Shown in pieces: positions 9,868 to 18,144 of a stretch of 33,112 nucleotides of DNA. The DNA comes from Patescibacteria group bacterium (GTDB lineage: Bacteria; Patescibacteriota; Patescibacteriia; 2-12-FULL-57-11). The first letter of the stretch is position 1; every line of letters begins with the position of its first letter. The notes below the pieces were generated by a model. The model had not been told where the DNA came from, ran no database searches, and saw only the letters and a program-made list of their open reading frames with translations. Both the position numbers and the translations under genes were made by a program. The DNA lies in contig SCSU01000049.1 of assembly GCA_004299275.1 (NCBI GenBank), positions 1 through 33,112 on the forward strand, given 5' to 3'.

Positions 9868-9960
9868 CTACGCAAGTACGAATTAAATACGAAAATACGA
9901 ATCCTAAAGGACTAAGAAATTACGAATTCGTAGTTTCGTGCTCGATTCGTACTTTCGTAG
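9868..9960. repeat. long imperfect inverted repeat with TACGAA/TTCGTA units
   Basis: Arm 9868-9902 ctacgcaagtacgaattaaatacgaaaatacgaat pairs with 9926-9960 (29 of 35 positions by hand alignment); central TACGAATTCGTA palindrome. Confidence 0.75.
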
Positions 9961-9972
9961 CCTAAAAAAACT

Positions 9973-10644
9973 ATGGAAAAAATTTCGTTTGTAACTTCCG
10001 ACAGGGTGACGATTGTCGGCGCTTGGCAGGACGCGTCGGGGAAAAGGGGAGTGGCTCTGCTGCTCCATATGATGCCCGAAACCAAGGAGAGCTACGCCGA
10101 GCTCCAAACCCGATTAGCCGCCGCGCTCATTGCCTCGCTCGCGATTGACCTGCGCGGACACGGCGAAAGTTTGGTCTGCGACGAGAACGCGACGCTGAAT
10201 TATAAGGACTTTGACGATGGTGGCCATCAGGCCTCGCGATTCGATATCCAAGCGGCGGCGGAATGGTTAAATAAACAGCAGGTAATGGGTTTGAATCGCC
10301 TGGCGCTCGTCGGCGCCTCCATCGGCGCTAATCTGGCCCTGCAGTTTGCGGCGGAACACCGCGAGGTAGCGGCAGTGGCGGCGCTCTCGCCCGGGCTAGA
10401 TTACCGCGGGGTCGCCGCCGCCGGTCCGGTTACTGCGCTGTCAAAAAATCAAAAATTGCTTCTGGTCGCGAGTGATGATGATAGTTACTCTGCGGAAACG
10501 ATTCAGGAACTGGCAAAAATTTCACCTGCCAAAATAACCGTAATTAAATTCAAAAATGCCGGACACGGAACCAATATGTTTAAAGCTGAACCGGCATTTC
10601 CTGAACAATTGACTCGCTGGATCTCGGAAGCCGTTTCCGATTGA
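9973..10644 (+). CDS. alpha/beta hydrolase
   Basis: IDLRGHGES, nucleophile elbow GASIGANLAL (GxSxG), terminal NAGHGTNM with catalytic-type His. Confidence 0.85.
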   Translation: MEKISFVTSDRVTIVGAWQDASGKRGVALLLHMMPETKESYAELQTRLAAALIASLAIDLRGHGESLVCDENATLNYKDFDDGGHQASRFDIQAAAEWLNKQQVMGLNRLALVGASIGANLALQFAAEHREVAAVAALSPGLDYRGVAAAGPVTALSKNQKLLLVASDDDSYSAETIQELAKISPAKITVIKFKNAGHGTNMFKAEPAFPEQLTRWISEAVSD

Positions 10645-10668
10645 CAATTATAAGCAGCGCGCTATCAT
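10641..10668 (+). promoter_or_regulatory. sigma70-like promoter TTGACA-16-TATCAT for the 10692 gene
   Basis: TTGACA 10641-10646, TATCAT 10663-10668; indicates the ORF-track start at 10641 is actually the -35 box. Confidence 0.6.
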
Positions 10669-10691
10669 TACCGGCTGACCCCGGAGGATTA

Positions 10692-11216
10692 ATGGGAGAA
10701 AGCGCCAGAAATCAGCCCAGAACAACGGTTGGCCGGCCGCCGCCCAAGCTCCGTTTTCGGCTTTTGCCGGGAGTGGTCGCCAAAACCGTGGACGACGCCG
10801 GTGAGGTCGTCTTGGCGGTAATCGACTTCCAGCGAGGCTATGCCAAACTGGTGGAGGTCTACGAGACCGGTCCGGAGCAGGGATTGGCTCGGAGCATCAT
10901 CATCAACTTCAGCTCCGACGAGGTGTTCCTGGCCAGGGCCGACTACGCTGAGGCGAGCAGAGAAGCGCGGGCCGCTAAGCAGGTGGTGCGCTACGTCCGC
11001 TACACGGTGAGATCGTTCGGTCAGCGGATAGAGATTCGTGAGTTCTATCCGCCGCACGAGCGGCACCGTTACGCGCTCGTAGACCCGGTCGCCGGCGCGC
11101 TGGAGTTGCCGGGTTGGATAGGGGAAAACGTAACGCATAACTCCGCCACTGACGCCTATCAGATTGCTTTGGAGGCGTGGAAGAGCGGCGGAGTCGAGCG
11201 CGGCGAGTCGCTGTAG
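10692..11216 (+). CDS. hypothetical protein, possibly CYTH-like
   Basis: ATG preceded by SD-like GGAGGATTA. VRYTVRSFGQRIEIREFYPPHERHRYALVDP...LELPGWIGENVTHNSATDAYQIAL resembles the C-terminal half of CYTH proteins (family call tentative). Confidence 0.6.
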   Translation: MGESARNQPRTTVGRPPPKLRFRLLPGVVAKTVDDAGEVVLAVIDFQRGYAKLVEVYETGPEQGLARSIIINFSSDEVFLARADYAEASREARAAKQVVRYVRYTVRSFGQRIEIREFYPPHERHRYALVDPVAGALELPGWIGENVTHNSATDAYQIALEAWKSGGVERGESL

Positions 11217-11247
11217 CACCCGCCGTATTTTTTTTCGCGACAACGAA

Positions 11248-11508
11248 TTATTTTACGGCTTTGACCAGGCTCGTGTTATGCATCCAGACGATGTACCAGG
11301 CGAAGACCCAGGCGAAGACAAACAGATACACCGCGCCGAAAATTATGCTGCCGATATTGCCCCAGACGAAACCGGGGAGCAGCTCGAAAAGTGAATGATG
11401 AAGTTCAGCGGTCTTGCCCGTAAGGAACGTGCCATAAATTAAACAAACAACATAGAATACTTCCGTCCCGAGGACGCAGAGCCAGCCGTAACGTTTTAAC
11501 TGCAGCAT
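11248..11508 (-). CDS. small integral membrane protein (two predicted TM helices; possibly DUF5676-like)
   Basis: MLQLKRYGWLCVLGTEVFYVVCLIYGTFLTGKTAELHHSLFELLPGFVWGNIGSIIFGAVYLFVFAWVFAWYIVWMHN; the longer ORF upstream extension looks non-native. Confidence 0.65.
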   Translation of the reverse strand: MLQLKRYGWLCVLGTEVFYVVCLIYGTFLTGKTAELHHSLFELLPGFVWGNIGSIIFGAVYLFVFAWVFAWYIVWMHNTSLVKAVK

Positions 11509-11527
11509 ATAATTAAGTTTAGATGAT

Positions 11528-11758
11528 TTAATTTTTGCAGCAATCCTGCTGTCCCTTTTCTTGTTCACGATAGATGATAGCGCAGACCAGGGCCGAGATG
11601 CCGACAAGGGTCAGGACGATGGCGTCGTTATAGAGATGCGGCTGGGAAAATCCCCATACCCTGCCGTTCTCTCCGGCAACCCACGCACTCACTAGGGCCA
11701 GTCCGCCCGAGATGCCGAAAATGCGGCCGAGCCAATGCATGATGGATGATTTTTTCAT
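11528..11758 (-). CDS. small membrane protein, hypothetical
   Basis: 76-aa ORF with two hydrophobic segments and a Cys-Cys C-terminus (QQDCCKN); between a CsoR-like gene and a second membrane protein on the same strand. Confidence 0.6.
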   Translation of the reverse strand: MKKSSIMHWLGRIFGISGGLALVSAWVAGENGRVWGFSQPHLYNDAIVLTLVGISALVCAIIYREQEKGQQDCCKN

Positions 11759-11813
11759 AGCGTCTATTTGATTGATTATTTTTTCGCGCCATCGACCTCT
11801 TTGGCGCGAGGTG

Positions 11814-12086
11814 CTATTTATTTGACAGGGTATAAACCCGGACTAGCTCTTTTATGGCTTTTTCTTCCTCATTTTTCCGGCCCATTTGGCGTCTGACATG
11901 AGTCCGTAAGTGATTCTCTAGGAGAAAAGCATCGAGACTTTTGAGCGAGCGTTGGATGGAGAGCGATTGTGCCAAGAGCTCGGGGCAATAGATTTCTTTT
12001 TCAATCGCCCGAATAAGGCCATCCAGCTGACCTCGGATAATTTTCGCGCGGTGGACAGACCGTTTTTTGAGTTTTTGGTTCAGCAC
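11814..12086 (-). CDS. CsoR/RcnR/FrmR-family transcriptional repressor
   Basis: HRAKIIRGQLDGLIRAIEKEIYCPELLAQSLSIQRSLKSLDAFLLENHLRTHV; conserved Cys then H-x3-H; GTG start. Confidence 0.88.
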   Translation of the reverse strand: MLNQKLKKRSVHRAKIIRGQLDGLIRAIEKEIYCPELLAQSLSIQRSLKSLDAFLLENHLRTHVRRQMGRKNEEEKAIKELVRVYTLSNK

Positions 12087-12130
12087 AGGTTTGAGTTGAT
12101 TATTAAGTTCTTAGGGCGATATTGCATAGG

Positions 12131-12150
12131 ATATACCCCCTCCCCCTATC
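12131..12150. promoter_or_regulatory. candidate CsoR/RcnR-family operator
   Basis: ATATACCCCCTCCCCCTATC: C/G tracts flanked by AT-rich TATA/TAT, in the divergent region between the CsoR-like gene and mnmA. Confidence 0.45.
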
Positions 12151-12211
12151 AGTCAAGAGGAACTGTGGATATCCGCCGCCCGAACGACTGCCGCGATTCA
12201 ATCCTCGTTTA

Positions 12212-12240
12212 GTGACAGGACTGTTCAAAAAGGTTATACT
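12212..12240 (+). promoter_or_regulatory. mnmA promoter GTGACA-17-TATACT
   Basis: GTGACA 12212-12217, TATACT 12235-12240, ATG 12251. Confidence 0.6.
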
Positions 12241-12250
12241 GTCGCTCGTT

Positions 12251-13327
12251 ATGAAGTTAACGCGAAAAAAATCAGGTAAAATTAGCGAAGCCGTCGCGCC
12301 AAAAGTTTTACTGGCCCTTTCCGGCGGCGTGGACTCGGCGGTCGCCGCCTTGCTTTTAAAAGAACGCGGATTTTCTGTTATCGGCGCCTTTATCAGGATG
12401 TTTGAGAGTGCCGAGAATTGCGGCTGGAGAGCCGAGCAGCGTGACGCTCTCGCCGTCGGGGCGCGGCTGAACATCCCGGTTATCACCTTTGATTGGAGCG
12501 CGGAATATGAGCGGCAGGTGCTTCGTGATTTTTATTCCGGTTATGCCGCCGGCGAAACGCCCAACCCCGACATCCTCTGCAACAGCCGCGTTAAATTCCC
12601 TCTTTTACGGCGCGAGGCGGAGCGTCGCGGGATTGAATATATTGCCTCCGGCCATTATGCCCGCGTTAAAATCTCCAAGGACGGGACGGCGCGGCTGCTC
12701 GCGGCCGCGGATAACGAAAAGGACCAAACCTACTTCCTCTCCGGCCTAGAACAGGACGATTTGAGAAAAACGATTTTTCCGGTCGGCGAACTGACCAAAA
12801 AGGAGGTAAGGGCGCTGGCGCGCGAGGCGGGACTCGCGGTCTGGGATAAGCGCTCCACCCGCGGCATTTGTTTTGTCGGCCAGGTTGACTTGCCAGTTTT
12901 TTTGAACCGCCGCGTTGCCGGGGAGCCCGGCCCGATTGTTGACCGCGACGGCCGCGAACGCGGGCGGCACGGCGGCATTCATTCCTTCACCATCGGGCAG
13001 AGGCATGGATTTGGCGTCGGCGGCGGCGCGCCGCTTTATGTCTTAGAAAAAATATCGGAGCGGAATGCTTTGGTGGTAACAGCCGACGAGGCAGACTTGT
13101 ATAGTAGTCAGGTGTATTTGCGCGATTTGCGCTGGATTGCCGGCGCGCCAGCCGCCGACGCTGAGCTTTGGGCGCGAGTCCGGTATCGCGCGCCACTTGT
13201 GCCCGCGCGGCTTACAGATGACTTAGTTCGGTTCCAAACGCCCTCCAGAGCCGTAACACCCGGACAACAAGTGGTTTTTTACCGCGGCGAGGAATGTCTC
13301 GGCGGCGGGACAGTGCGATCATTGTGA
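12251..13327 (+). CDS. mnmA: tRNA-specific 2-thiouridylase MnmA
   Basis: LLALSGGVDSAVAALLLKERG, GETPNPDILCNSRVKF (catalytic Cys), STRGICFVGQVDLPVFL, HSFTIGQRHGFGVGGGAPLYV. ORF-track start 12122 lies upstream of the promoter. Confidence 0.93.
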   Translation: MKLTRKKSGKISEAVAPKVLLALSGGVDSAVAALLLKERGFSVIGAFIRMFESAENCGWRAEQRDALAVGARLNIPVITFDWSAEYERQVLRDFYSGYAAGETPNPDILCNSRVKFPLLRREAERRGIEYIASGHYARVKISKDGTARLLAAADNEKDQTYFLSGLEQDDLRKTIFPVGELTKKEVRALAREAGLAVWDKRSTRGICFVGQVDLPVFLNRRVAGEPGPIVDRDGRERGRHGGIHSFTIGQRHGFGVGGGAPLYVLEKISERNALVVTADEADLYSSQVYLRDLRWIAGAPAADAELWARVRYRAPLVPARLTDDLVRFQTPSRAVTPGQQVVFYRGEECLGGGTVRSL

Positions 13328-13345
13328 ATAGTGAGTCGTGAGCCA

Positions 13346-13385
13346 CCCCGACGTAACGTCGGGGCGGGGTCCCGCCAAAGGCGGG
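13346..13385. repeat. tandem GC-rich hairpins (palindromic intergenic element)
   Basis: CCCCGACGT-A-ACGTCGGGG (13346-13364) followed by CCCGCC-aaa-GGCGGG (13371-13385). Confidence 0.75.
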
Positions 13386-13442
13386 ATAGTAAGTAGAACA
13401 ATGATGTATACTGAAGTCGAAAGTTCCGAAGATCTCAATATC

Positions 13443-14321
13443 ATGAAACGCATTAAAACAATTATCACAGCAGCCGCATTTTTTTTCTCCAGCGCGGCGT
13501 CAGCCACAGCTCTGGCCACGACCGCGCCAGAATTGACCAAGAGCTGGGGCGATTTGCCGGAAACGGAGCTCTCGGCCAAATCGGCGATTGTCGTGGACTG
13601 GCGGACAGGCGCTCTTCTCTATTCCAAAAATCCTGACTCGCCGCGTTCCGCCGCCAGTCTTACCAAACTGATGACCGCGGTGATTTTTTTGGAGCAGAAA
13701 CCGCGCTGGCAAAATTCTGCCGCCTTGCTAGAAGAAGATGAAGTCGGCGGCGGCCGTCTGCGCCTGGCCGCGGGCACCCGCCTCACGGTCAAAGATCTTT
13801 TTTACTCCGCGCTGGTCGGCTCGGCCAATAACGCGGCCATGGCTCTTATGCGCCTATCGGGAATGGAGCGACTCCAATTTATCCGAGACATGAACGTTAG
13901 AGCCGCCACTTTAGGCATGGTTGGCACCTCTTACGTTGAACCCACGGGCATGAGTCCGGAAAATGTAACGACCGCGCGGGATGTGATAAAACTGGCGGCC
14001 TACGCTTTTGCCAATAAGACAATAAGGAGGGCGACGCAAACCGGCGAATACCGTTTTAAAACGCAAAAGCCAGTAATTGAAAAACGGATTAAAAACACCA
14101 ATTCTCTGCTTTTGGACGACAATAACGGCTTGTGGATTACTGGCGGCAAGACTGGTTATTTAGAGGAAGCGCAATATAATCTGGTCATCGCCGCGGAGAC
14201 GCCCGGGCACGACAAACGGATTATCGTCGCGATTCTCGGCGCCGATAGCAAACAAAAATCGTTTGAGGAAGCTGAGCGTCTGGTAAAATGGGCCTGGACT
14301 AATTATGAGTGGATCAAATAA
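13443..14321 (+). CDS. D-alanyl-D-alanine carboxypeptidase-like serine peptidase (S11 family)
   Basis: SAASLTKLMTA (SxxK), VGSANNAAM (SxN), GGKTGYLEEA (KTG); signal-peptide-like MKRIKTIITAAAFFFSSAASATALA. Confidence 0.9.
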   Translation: MKRIKTIITAAAFFFSSAASATALATTAPELTKSWGDLPETELSAKSAIVVDWRTGALLYSKNPDSPRSAASLTKLMTAVIFLEQKPRWQNSAALLEEDEVGGGRLRLAAGTRLTVKDLFYSALVGSANNAAMALMRLSGMERLQFIRDMNVRAATLGMVGTSYVEPTGMSPENVTTARDVIKLAAYAFANKTIRRATQTGEYRFKTQKPVIEKRIKNTNSLLLDDNNGLWITGGKTGYLEEAQYNLVIAAETPGHDKRIIVAILGADSKQKSFEEAERLVKWAWTNYEWIK

Positions 14322-14877
14322 TTTGTTGTTTCTTGCGGCGGCGGTCGTGCTTTTTGGTTTTGTCTGCAAACGTCCCAACCCGACGCCGTTCGTTTTGCCG
14401 ACCAACGCACCTCCACCGCCGCTTGTAAACATGGAGGTAAAAACCGTTGCTATTTATCTTATTGCCGAAGACGGAACTTACGCCAGGGATGATGCCGCCA
14501 AGGTTTTTGGCGCCAAAATAATCGGCTGTAATGATTACGCTGTCCCGGTCAGGATTCCCTCTGAAATTGACGTTTCCCTAAAAAATTATCTGACTTTTCT
14601 CTTAGGCTTTTCGGATCGCAAAGCCACAGAAGATTATGGATATAGGAATTATTTGGCCGCGCAAAAATTGACGGTTGATACCGTAGACAAAACGGCTGAT
14701 GGGAGTTTCTTGGTAAATCTCAAGGGCGAGATTTTTTCCGCTGGTGTCTGCGACGACCCGCGCATTATAGAACAGGTGGAGCTTACCGCCGCTCAATTCG
14801 GCAAAGTAAAGATATTATTGAATGGTTCAGAATCCGCTTGGCGCTGTTTCGGCGACCAAAGCGGACTTTGTAAATAA
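14305..14877 (+). CDS. GerMN-domain-like secreted/membrane-anchored protein
   Basis: N-terminal hydrophobic segment; IGCNDYAVPVRI, NYLAAQKLTVDTVDK, GVCDDPRIIEQVELTAAQFGKVKILLNG match the GerMN pattern. Confidence 0.7.
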   Translation: MSGSNNLLFLAAAVVLFGFVCKRPNPTPFVLPTNAPPPPLVNMEVKTVAIYLIAEDGTYARDDAAKVFGAKIIGCNDYAVPVRIPSEIDVSLKNYLTFLLGFSDRKATEDYGYRNYLAAQKLTVDTVDKTADGSFLVNLKGEIFSAGVCDDPRIIEQVELTAAQFGKVKILLNGSESAWRCFGDQSGLCK

Positions 14878-14880
14878 GAT

Positions 14881-16719
14881 ATGACTGGATCAGAAATCAG
14901 AAAAAAATTTCTTCAGTTTTTTAAGGAACGGGGACACGCGATTATTCCTTCAGCTTCGCTCGTGCCAGAAAACGACCCGACCGTGCTTTTTACCACGGCC
15001 GGCATGCACCCGCTCGTGCCCTATTTGCTTGGTGAGCCGCACCCGGGCGGCAAACGATTGGCCAGCGTGCAAAAGTGCGTCCGCATGCAAGATATTGACG
15101 AAGTCGGCGACAACCGCCACGACACCTTTTTTGAGATGCTCGGCAACTGGTCGCTTGGCGATTATTTTAAAAAAGAGACGATTGAATGGAGTTTTGAATT
15201 TTTGACGGGCAAAAAATGGCTTGGCATTCCCGCCGAAAAAATTTACGTCTCGGTTTTTGCCGGCGACGATGACGCGCCCAAAGACGAGGAATCAATCCGT
15301 ATCTGGCAAGAGCTCTACGGCCGCGCGGGAATTAAAGCGACGGTGGCCGACGCCAAAAAGCCCGATATCGGTTCCGGCGCGCGGATTTATCCTTATGGCA
15401 AAGAAAAAAATTGGTGGGGACCGGCCGGAGAGACCGGCCCCTGCGGTCCGGATACTGAAATGTTTGTTGATACCGGACAGCGCCACGACCCAAGTTTCGG
15501 CGCGGCCTGCCACCCCGCCTGCGACTGCGGCCGGTTTATTGAAATCTGGAACGACGTTTTTATGGAGTATCGGAAAACCGCCCAAGGTAAGTTTGAACCC
15601 CTACCGCAAAAAAATGTGGACACCGGACTCGGCTTGGAACGCGCCGCCATGATTCTGCAAAAAAAAGAAGACATTTTTTCCACCGACCTTTTTGCGCCTA
15701 TCCTGGACTGGATTAAAAAGGCGGCAAAAAATTCCGATGCCCGAGCGGAACGGATTGTAGCTGACCATGTTCGCACCGCTGTTTTTATGCTGGCCGACGG
15801 CGTAGTGCCGACGAACCTCGACCGCGGTTACATCCTCCGGCGCATTATCCGCCGGGCGGTGCGTTACGGCCGCAATTTGGGTTTCAAATCGCTCGAGCTC
15901 GCCGGACTGGTTCCGGTAGTGATTGAATTATACGGCGATGTTTATCCCGAACTCGCGAGCCAGCGCGAAAAGATACTGAATGAGCTTAAAAAGGAAGAGA
16001 AAAAATTTGAACAAACGCTCAGCCGCGGCTTGCGCGAGTTTGAACGGCTGGCAGAGAGCTCCTCGGCGACCGAGATTATTTCCGGTAAAGATGCCTTTAA
16101 CCTTTTCCAAAGCTACGGGTTCCCGCTGGAGATGACGGCGGAACTCTCGCGGGAGCGGGGCCGGGGAGTGGATGAAAAAGAATTTTGGAAAAATTTTGAA
16201 GAGCATCAGGGAAAGTCGCGCGCCGCGGCCGGAGTTTTTAAGGGCGGTTTGGCCGACCACACGGCGGAGGTTACGCGGTTGCACACGGCGACCCACCTCC
16301 TGCACCGCGCGTTAAAAAATATTCTGGGCGAGCATGTGACCCAAAAGGGTTCTAACATCACCGCCGACCGGCTGCGTTTTGATTTTTCCCACCCGCAAAA
16401 AATGACGCCGGATCAAATTGCCGAAGTGGAGGCGATGGTGAATCGCGTTATCCAAGAAGACTTGCCGGTCCGCTTCGAGGAGATGACGCCGGCGGAGGCA
16501 AAATCAACCGACGCCGTCGGATATTTTCAAGATAAATACGCGCAGCTTGGCGGCAATCTTAAGGTTTATCTGGTCGGCAACGAGCAGCGCGGCTATTTTT
16601 CCAAAGAAATCTGCGGTGGTCCGCACGTGACTCACACCGGCGAACTGGGCAGTTTTAAGATTGTCAAGGAAGAGGCGGTCGCGGCCGGCATCCGCCGGAT
16701 TAAGGCCGTCGTCGTTTAG
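14881..16719 (+). CDS. alaS: alanyl-tRNA synthetase (compact form)
   Basis: SEIRKKFLQFFKERGH, DTFFEMLGNWSLGDYFKKE, HTATHLLHRAL, CGGPHVTHTGELG; ends after the SAD domain (612 aa). Confidence 0.95.
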   Translation: MTGSEIRKKFLQFFKERGHAIIPSASLVPENDPTVLFTTAGMHPLVPYLLGEPHPGGKRLASVQKCVRMQDIDEVGDNRHDTFFEMLGNWSLGDYFKKETIEWSFEFLTGKKWLGIPAEKIYVSVFAGDDDAPKDEESIRIWQELYGRAGIKATVADAKKPDIGSGARIYPYGKEKNWWGPAGETGPCGPDTEMFVDTGQRHDPSFGAACHPACDCGRFIEIWNDVFMEYRKTAQGKFEPLPQKNVDTGLGLERAAMILQKKEDIFSTDLFAPILDWIKKAAKNSDARAERIVADHVRTAVFMLADGVVPTNLDRGYILRRIIRRAVRYGRNLGFKSLELAGLVPVVIELYGDVYPELASQREKILNELKKEEKKFEQTLSRGLREFERLAESSSATEIISGKDAFNLFQSYGFPLEMTAELSRERGRGVDEKEFWKNFEEHQGKSRAAAGVFKGGLADHTAEVTRLHTATHLLHRALKNILGEHVTQKGSNITADRLRFDFSHPQKMTPDQIAEVEAMVNRVIQEDLPVRFEEMTPAEAKSTDAVGYFQDKYAQLGGNLKVYLVGNEQRGYFSKEICGGPHVTHTGELGSFKIVKEEAVAAGIRRIKAVVV

Positions 16720-16838
16720 AATGTCGTTTTTACCGCCCCCCAACGCTATTTTCGGCCATTTTTGAGTTACCGGCCCTTTCGTGCGAACAGGCCTAAAAGT
16801 GGTCGCTTGGGACGTAAATCGGGGGGGAGCATCGGCTA

Positions 16839-16867
16839 TTGACAGCATCATTAAAGGGGGCGAAAAT
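16839..16867 (+). promoter_or_regulatory. distal infA promoter candidate TTGACA-17-GAAAAT
   Basis: Consensus -35, 4/6 -10. Confidence 0.35.
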
Positions 16868-16894
16868 ACGAACAATCGGGGCAATGGCGCACTC

Positions 16895-16923
16895 TTGCCC
16901 TCATTTTTAACTTATGATAATAT
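16895..16923 (+). promoter_or_regulatory. proximal infA promoter candidate TTGCCC-17-TAATAT
   Basis: TTGCCC 16895-16900, TAATAT 16918-16923; ATG at 16932. Confidence 0.5.
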
Positions 16924-16931
16924 CGGCGCGC

Positions 16932-17174
16932 ATGGCAGAAAGCCAAAAGTCGGAGTCCAGTCAATCAAAGGAATTTATCCAAGTCCGCGGGAAAGTGGAG
17001 GAACTTCTGCCTGCCGCTAATTTCCGTATTCGTCTGGAGAACGGCCACACCATTATCGGGCACCTCTCGGGTAAAATGCGCATGAACCGCATCCGGCTCC
17101 TGCCAGGCGACGAGGTTAAGGTTGAGCTTACCCCTTACGACCTCTCCAAGGGTCGTATTGTGTACCGGTTCTAA
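16932..17174 (+). CDS. infA: translation initiation factor IF-1
   Basis: [66 protein letters not shown]. Start chosen at 16932 because 16914 overlaps a promoter -10. Confidence 0.95.
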   Translation: MAESQKSESSQSKEFIQVRGKVEELLPAANFRIRLENGHTIIGHLSGKMRMNRIRLLPGDEVKVELTPYDLSKGRIVYRF

Positions 17175-17185
17175 AAATATTAGTC

Positions 17186-17299
17186 ATGAAAGTGCGTTCG
17201 TCCATCCGTAAAATCTGCAAAGAGTGCAAGCTGGTGCGCCGCAAACGGCGGCTTTTTGTCATCTGTAAAACACCCAAGCATAAACAAAGACAAGGATAA
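17186..17299 (+). CDS. rpmJ: 50S ribosomal protein L36
   Basis: Below the ORF-track length cut-off; hand translation [37 protein letters not shown], with C-x2-C...C...H zinc pattern, directly before rpsM. Confidence 0.95.
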   Translation: MKVRSSIRKICKECKLVRRKRRLFVICKTPKHKQRQG

Positions 17300-17301
17300 C
17301 T

Positions 17302-17685
17302 ATGGCCCGTATAGCCGGTATTAACCTGCCCAACAAACGTCTTGAGGTGGCCTTGACCGCCATTTACGGCGTTGGCCGTTCGACCGCCAATAAAATCCTC
17401 GCCAATCTGGCGATTGACAAAAATCGCCGGACTAATGACCTTAGTGAGACGGATGTGAATCGCTTGCGCGAGGTCATTGAACGTTCCTTTAAGGTCGAGG
17501 GCGAACTCAGGCGCGAAGTGCTCTCCAACATCAAACGAATGAGGGATATTGGCTCCTATCGCGGCACCCGGCACGAAAAGCATTTGCCAGCGCGCGGCCA
17601 GCGCACCAAAACCAATTCCCGAACCGTTCGGGGCAATACGAGGAAAACCATGGGCAGCGGCAAGCGCCTCTTAACTAAGACCTAA
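17302..17685 (+). CDS. rpsM: 30S ribosomal protein S13
   Basis: [33 protein letters not shown]...[27 protein letters not shown]. Confidence 0.97.
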   Translation: MARIAGINLPNKRLEVALTAIYGVGRSTANKILANLAIDKNRRTNDLSETDVNRLREVIERSFKVEGELRREVLSNIKRMRDIGSYRGTRHEKHLPARGQRTKTNSRTVRGNTRKTMGSGKRLLTKT

Positions 17686-17689
17686 TTTT

Positions 17690-18139
17690 ATGGACGGAGA
17701 ATCCCTAGAACAAAATGCCGCGACTGCCGCTGAACCGGCCAAAAAGGCCAAGGTCAGCGCGCCGCGCGGGCGGAAGAAAAAAACGGCGGTTTCCGTGCCT
17801 ACCGGCCGGATTTACGTGCACGCTTCCTATAACAATACCTTGGTGACGATTACCGACCAAAACGGCAACGTGCTCGGCTGGTCCTCGGCCGGCGTGGTCG
17901 GGTTTAAGGGCCCGAAAAAGGCGACGCCCTACGCCGCGTCGGTCATCGTCCGCGACGTGCTGGAAAAGGTGAAACACGCCGGGCTCCGCGAGGCGCATGT
18001 ATTGGTCCGCGGCATCGGCGGCGGGAGGGAAGCGGCCGTCCGCGCTTTTAACGCCGGCGGCATCAATGTCCTTTCAATCAAAGACCAGACGCCGATCCCG
18101 CATAACGGCTGCCGCGCTCCGCGTCCGCGCCGCGTTTAA
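17690..18139 (+). CDS. rpsK: 30S ribosomal protein S11
   Basis: GRIYVHASYNNTLVTITDQNGNVLGWSSAGVVGFKGPKKATPYAA; IKDQTPIPHNGCRAPRPRRV. Confidence 0.97.
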   Translation: MDGESLEQNAATAAEPAKKAKVSAPRGRKKKTAVSVPTGRIYVHASYNNTLVTITDQNGNVLGWSSAGVVGFKGPKKATPYAASVIVRDVLEKVKHAGLREAHVLVRGIGGGREAAVRAFNAGGINVLSIKDQTPIPHNGCRAPRPRRV

Positions 18140-18144
18140 TTAAT

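Noticed and set aside
10641-10691. TTG start of the 10641-11216 ORF
   Set aside because: The TTGACA at 10641 is better explained as a -35 box; ATG 10692 has a good SD.
12122-12250. N-terminal 43-residue extension of MnmA
   Set aside because: Not MnmA-like, and it covers the predicted operator and promoter.
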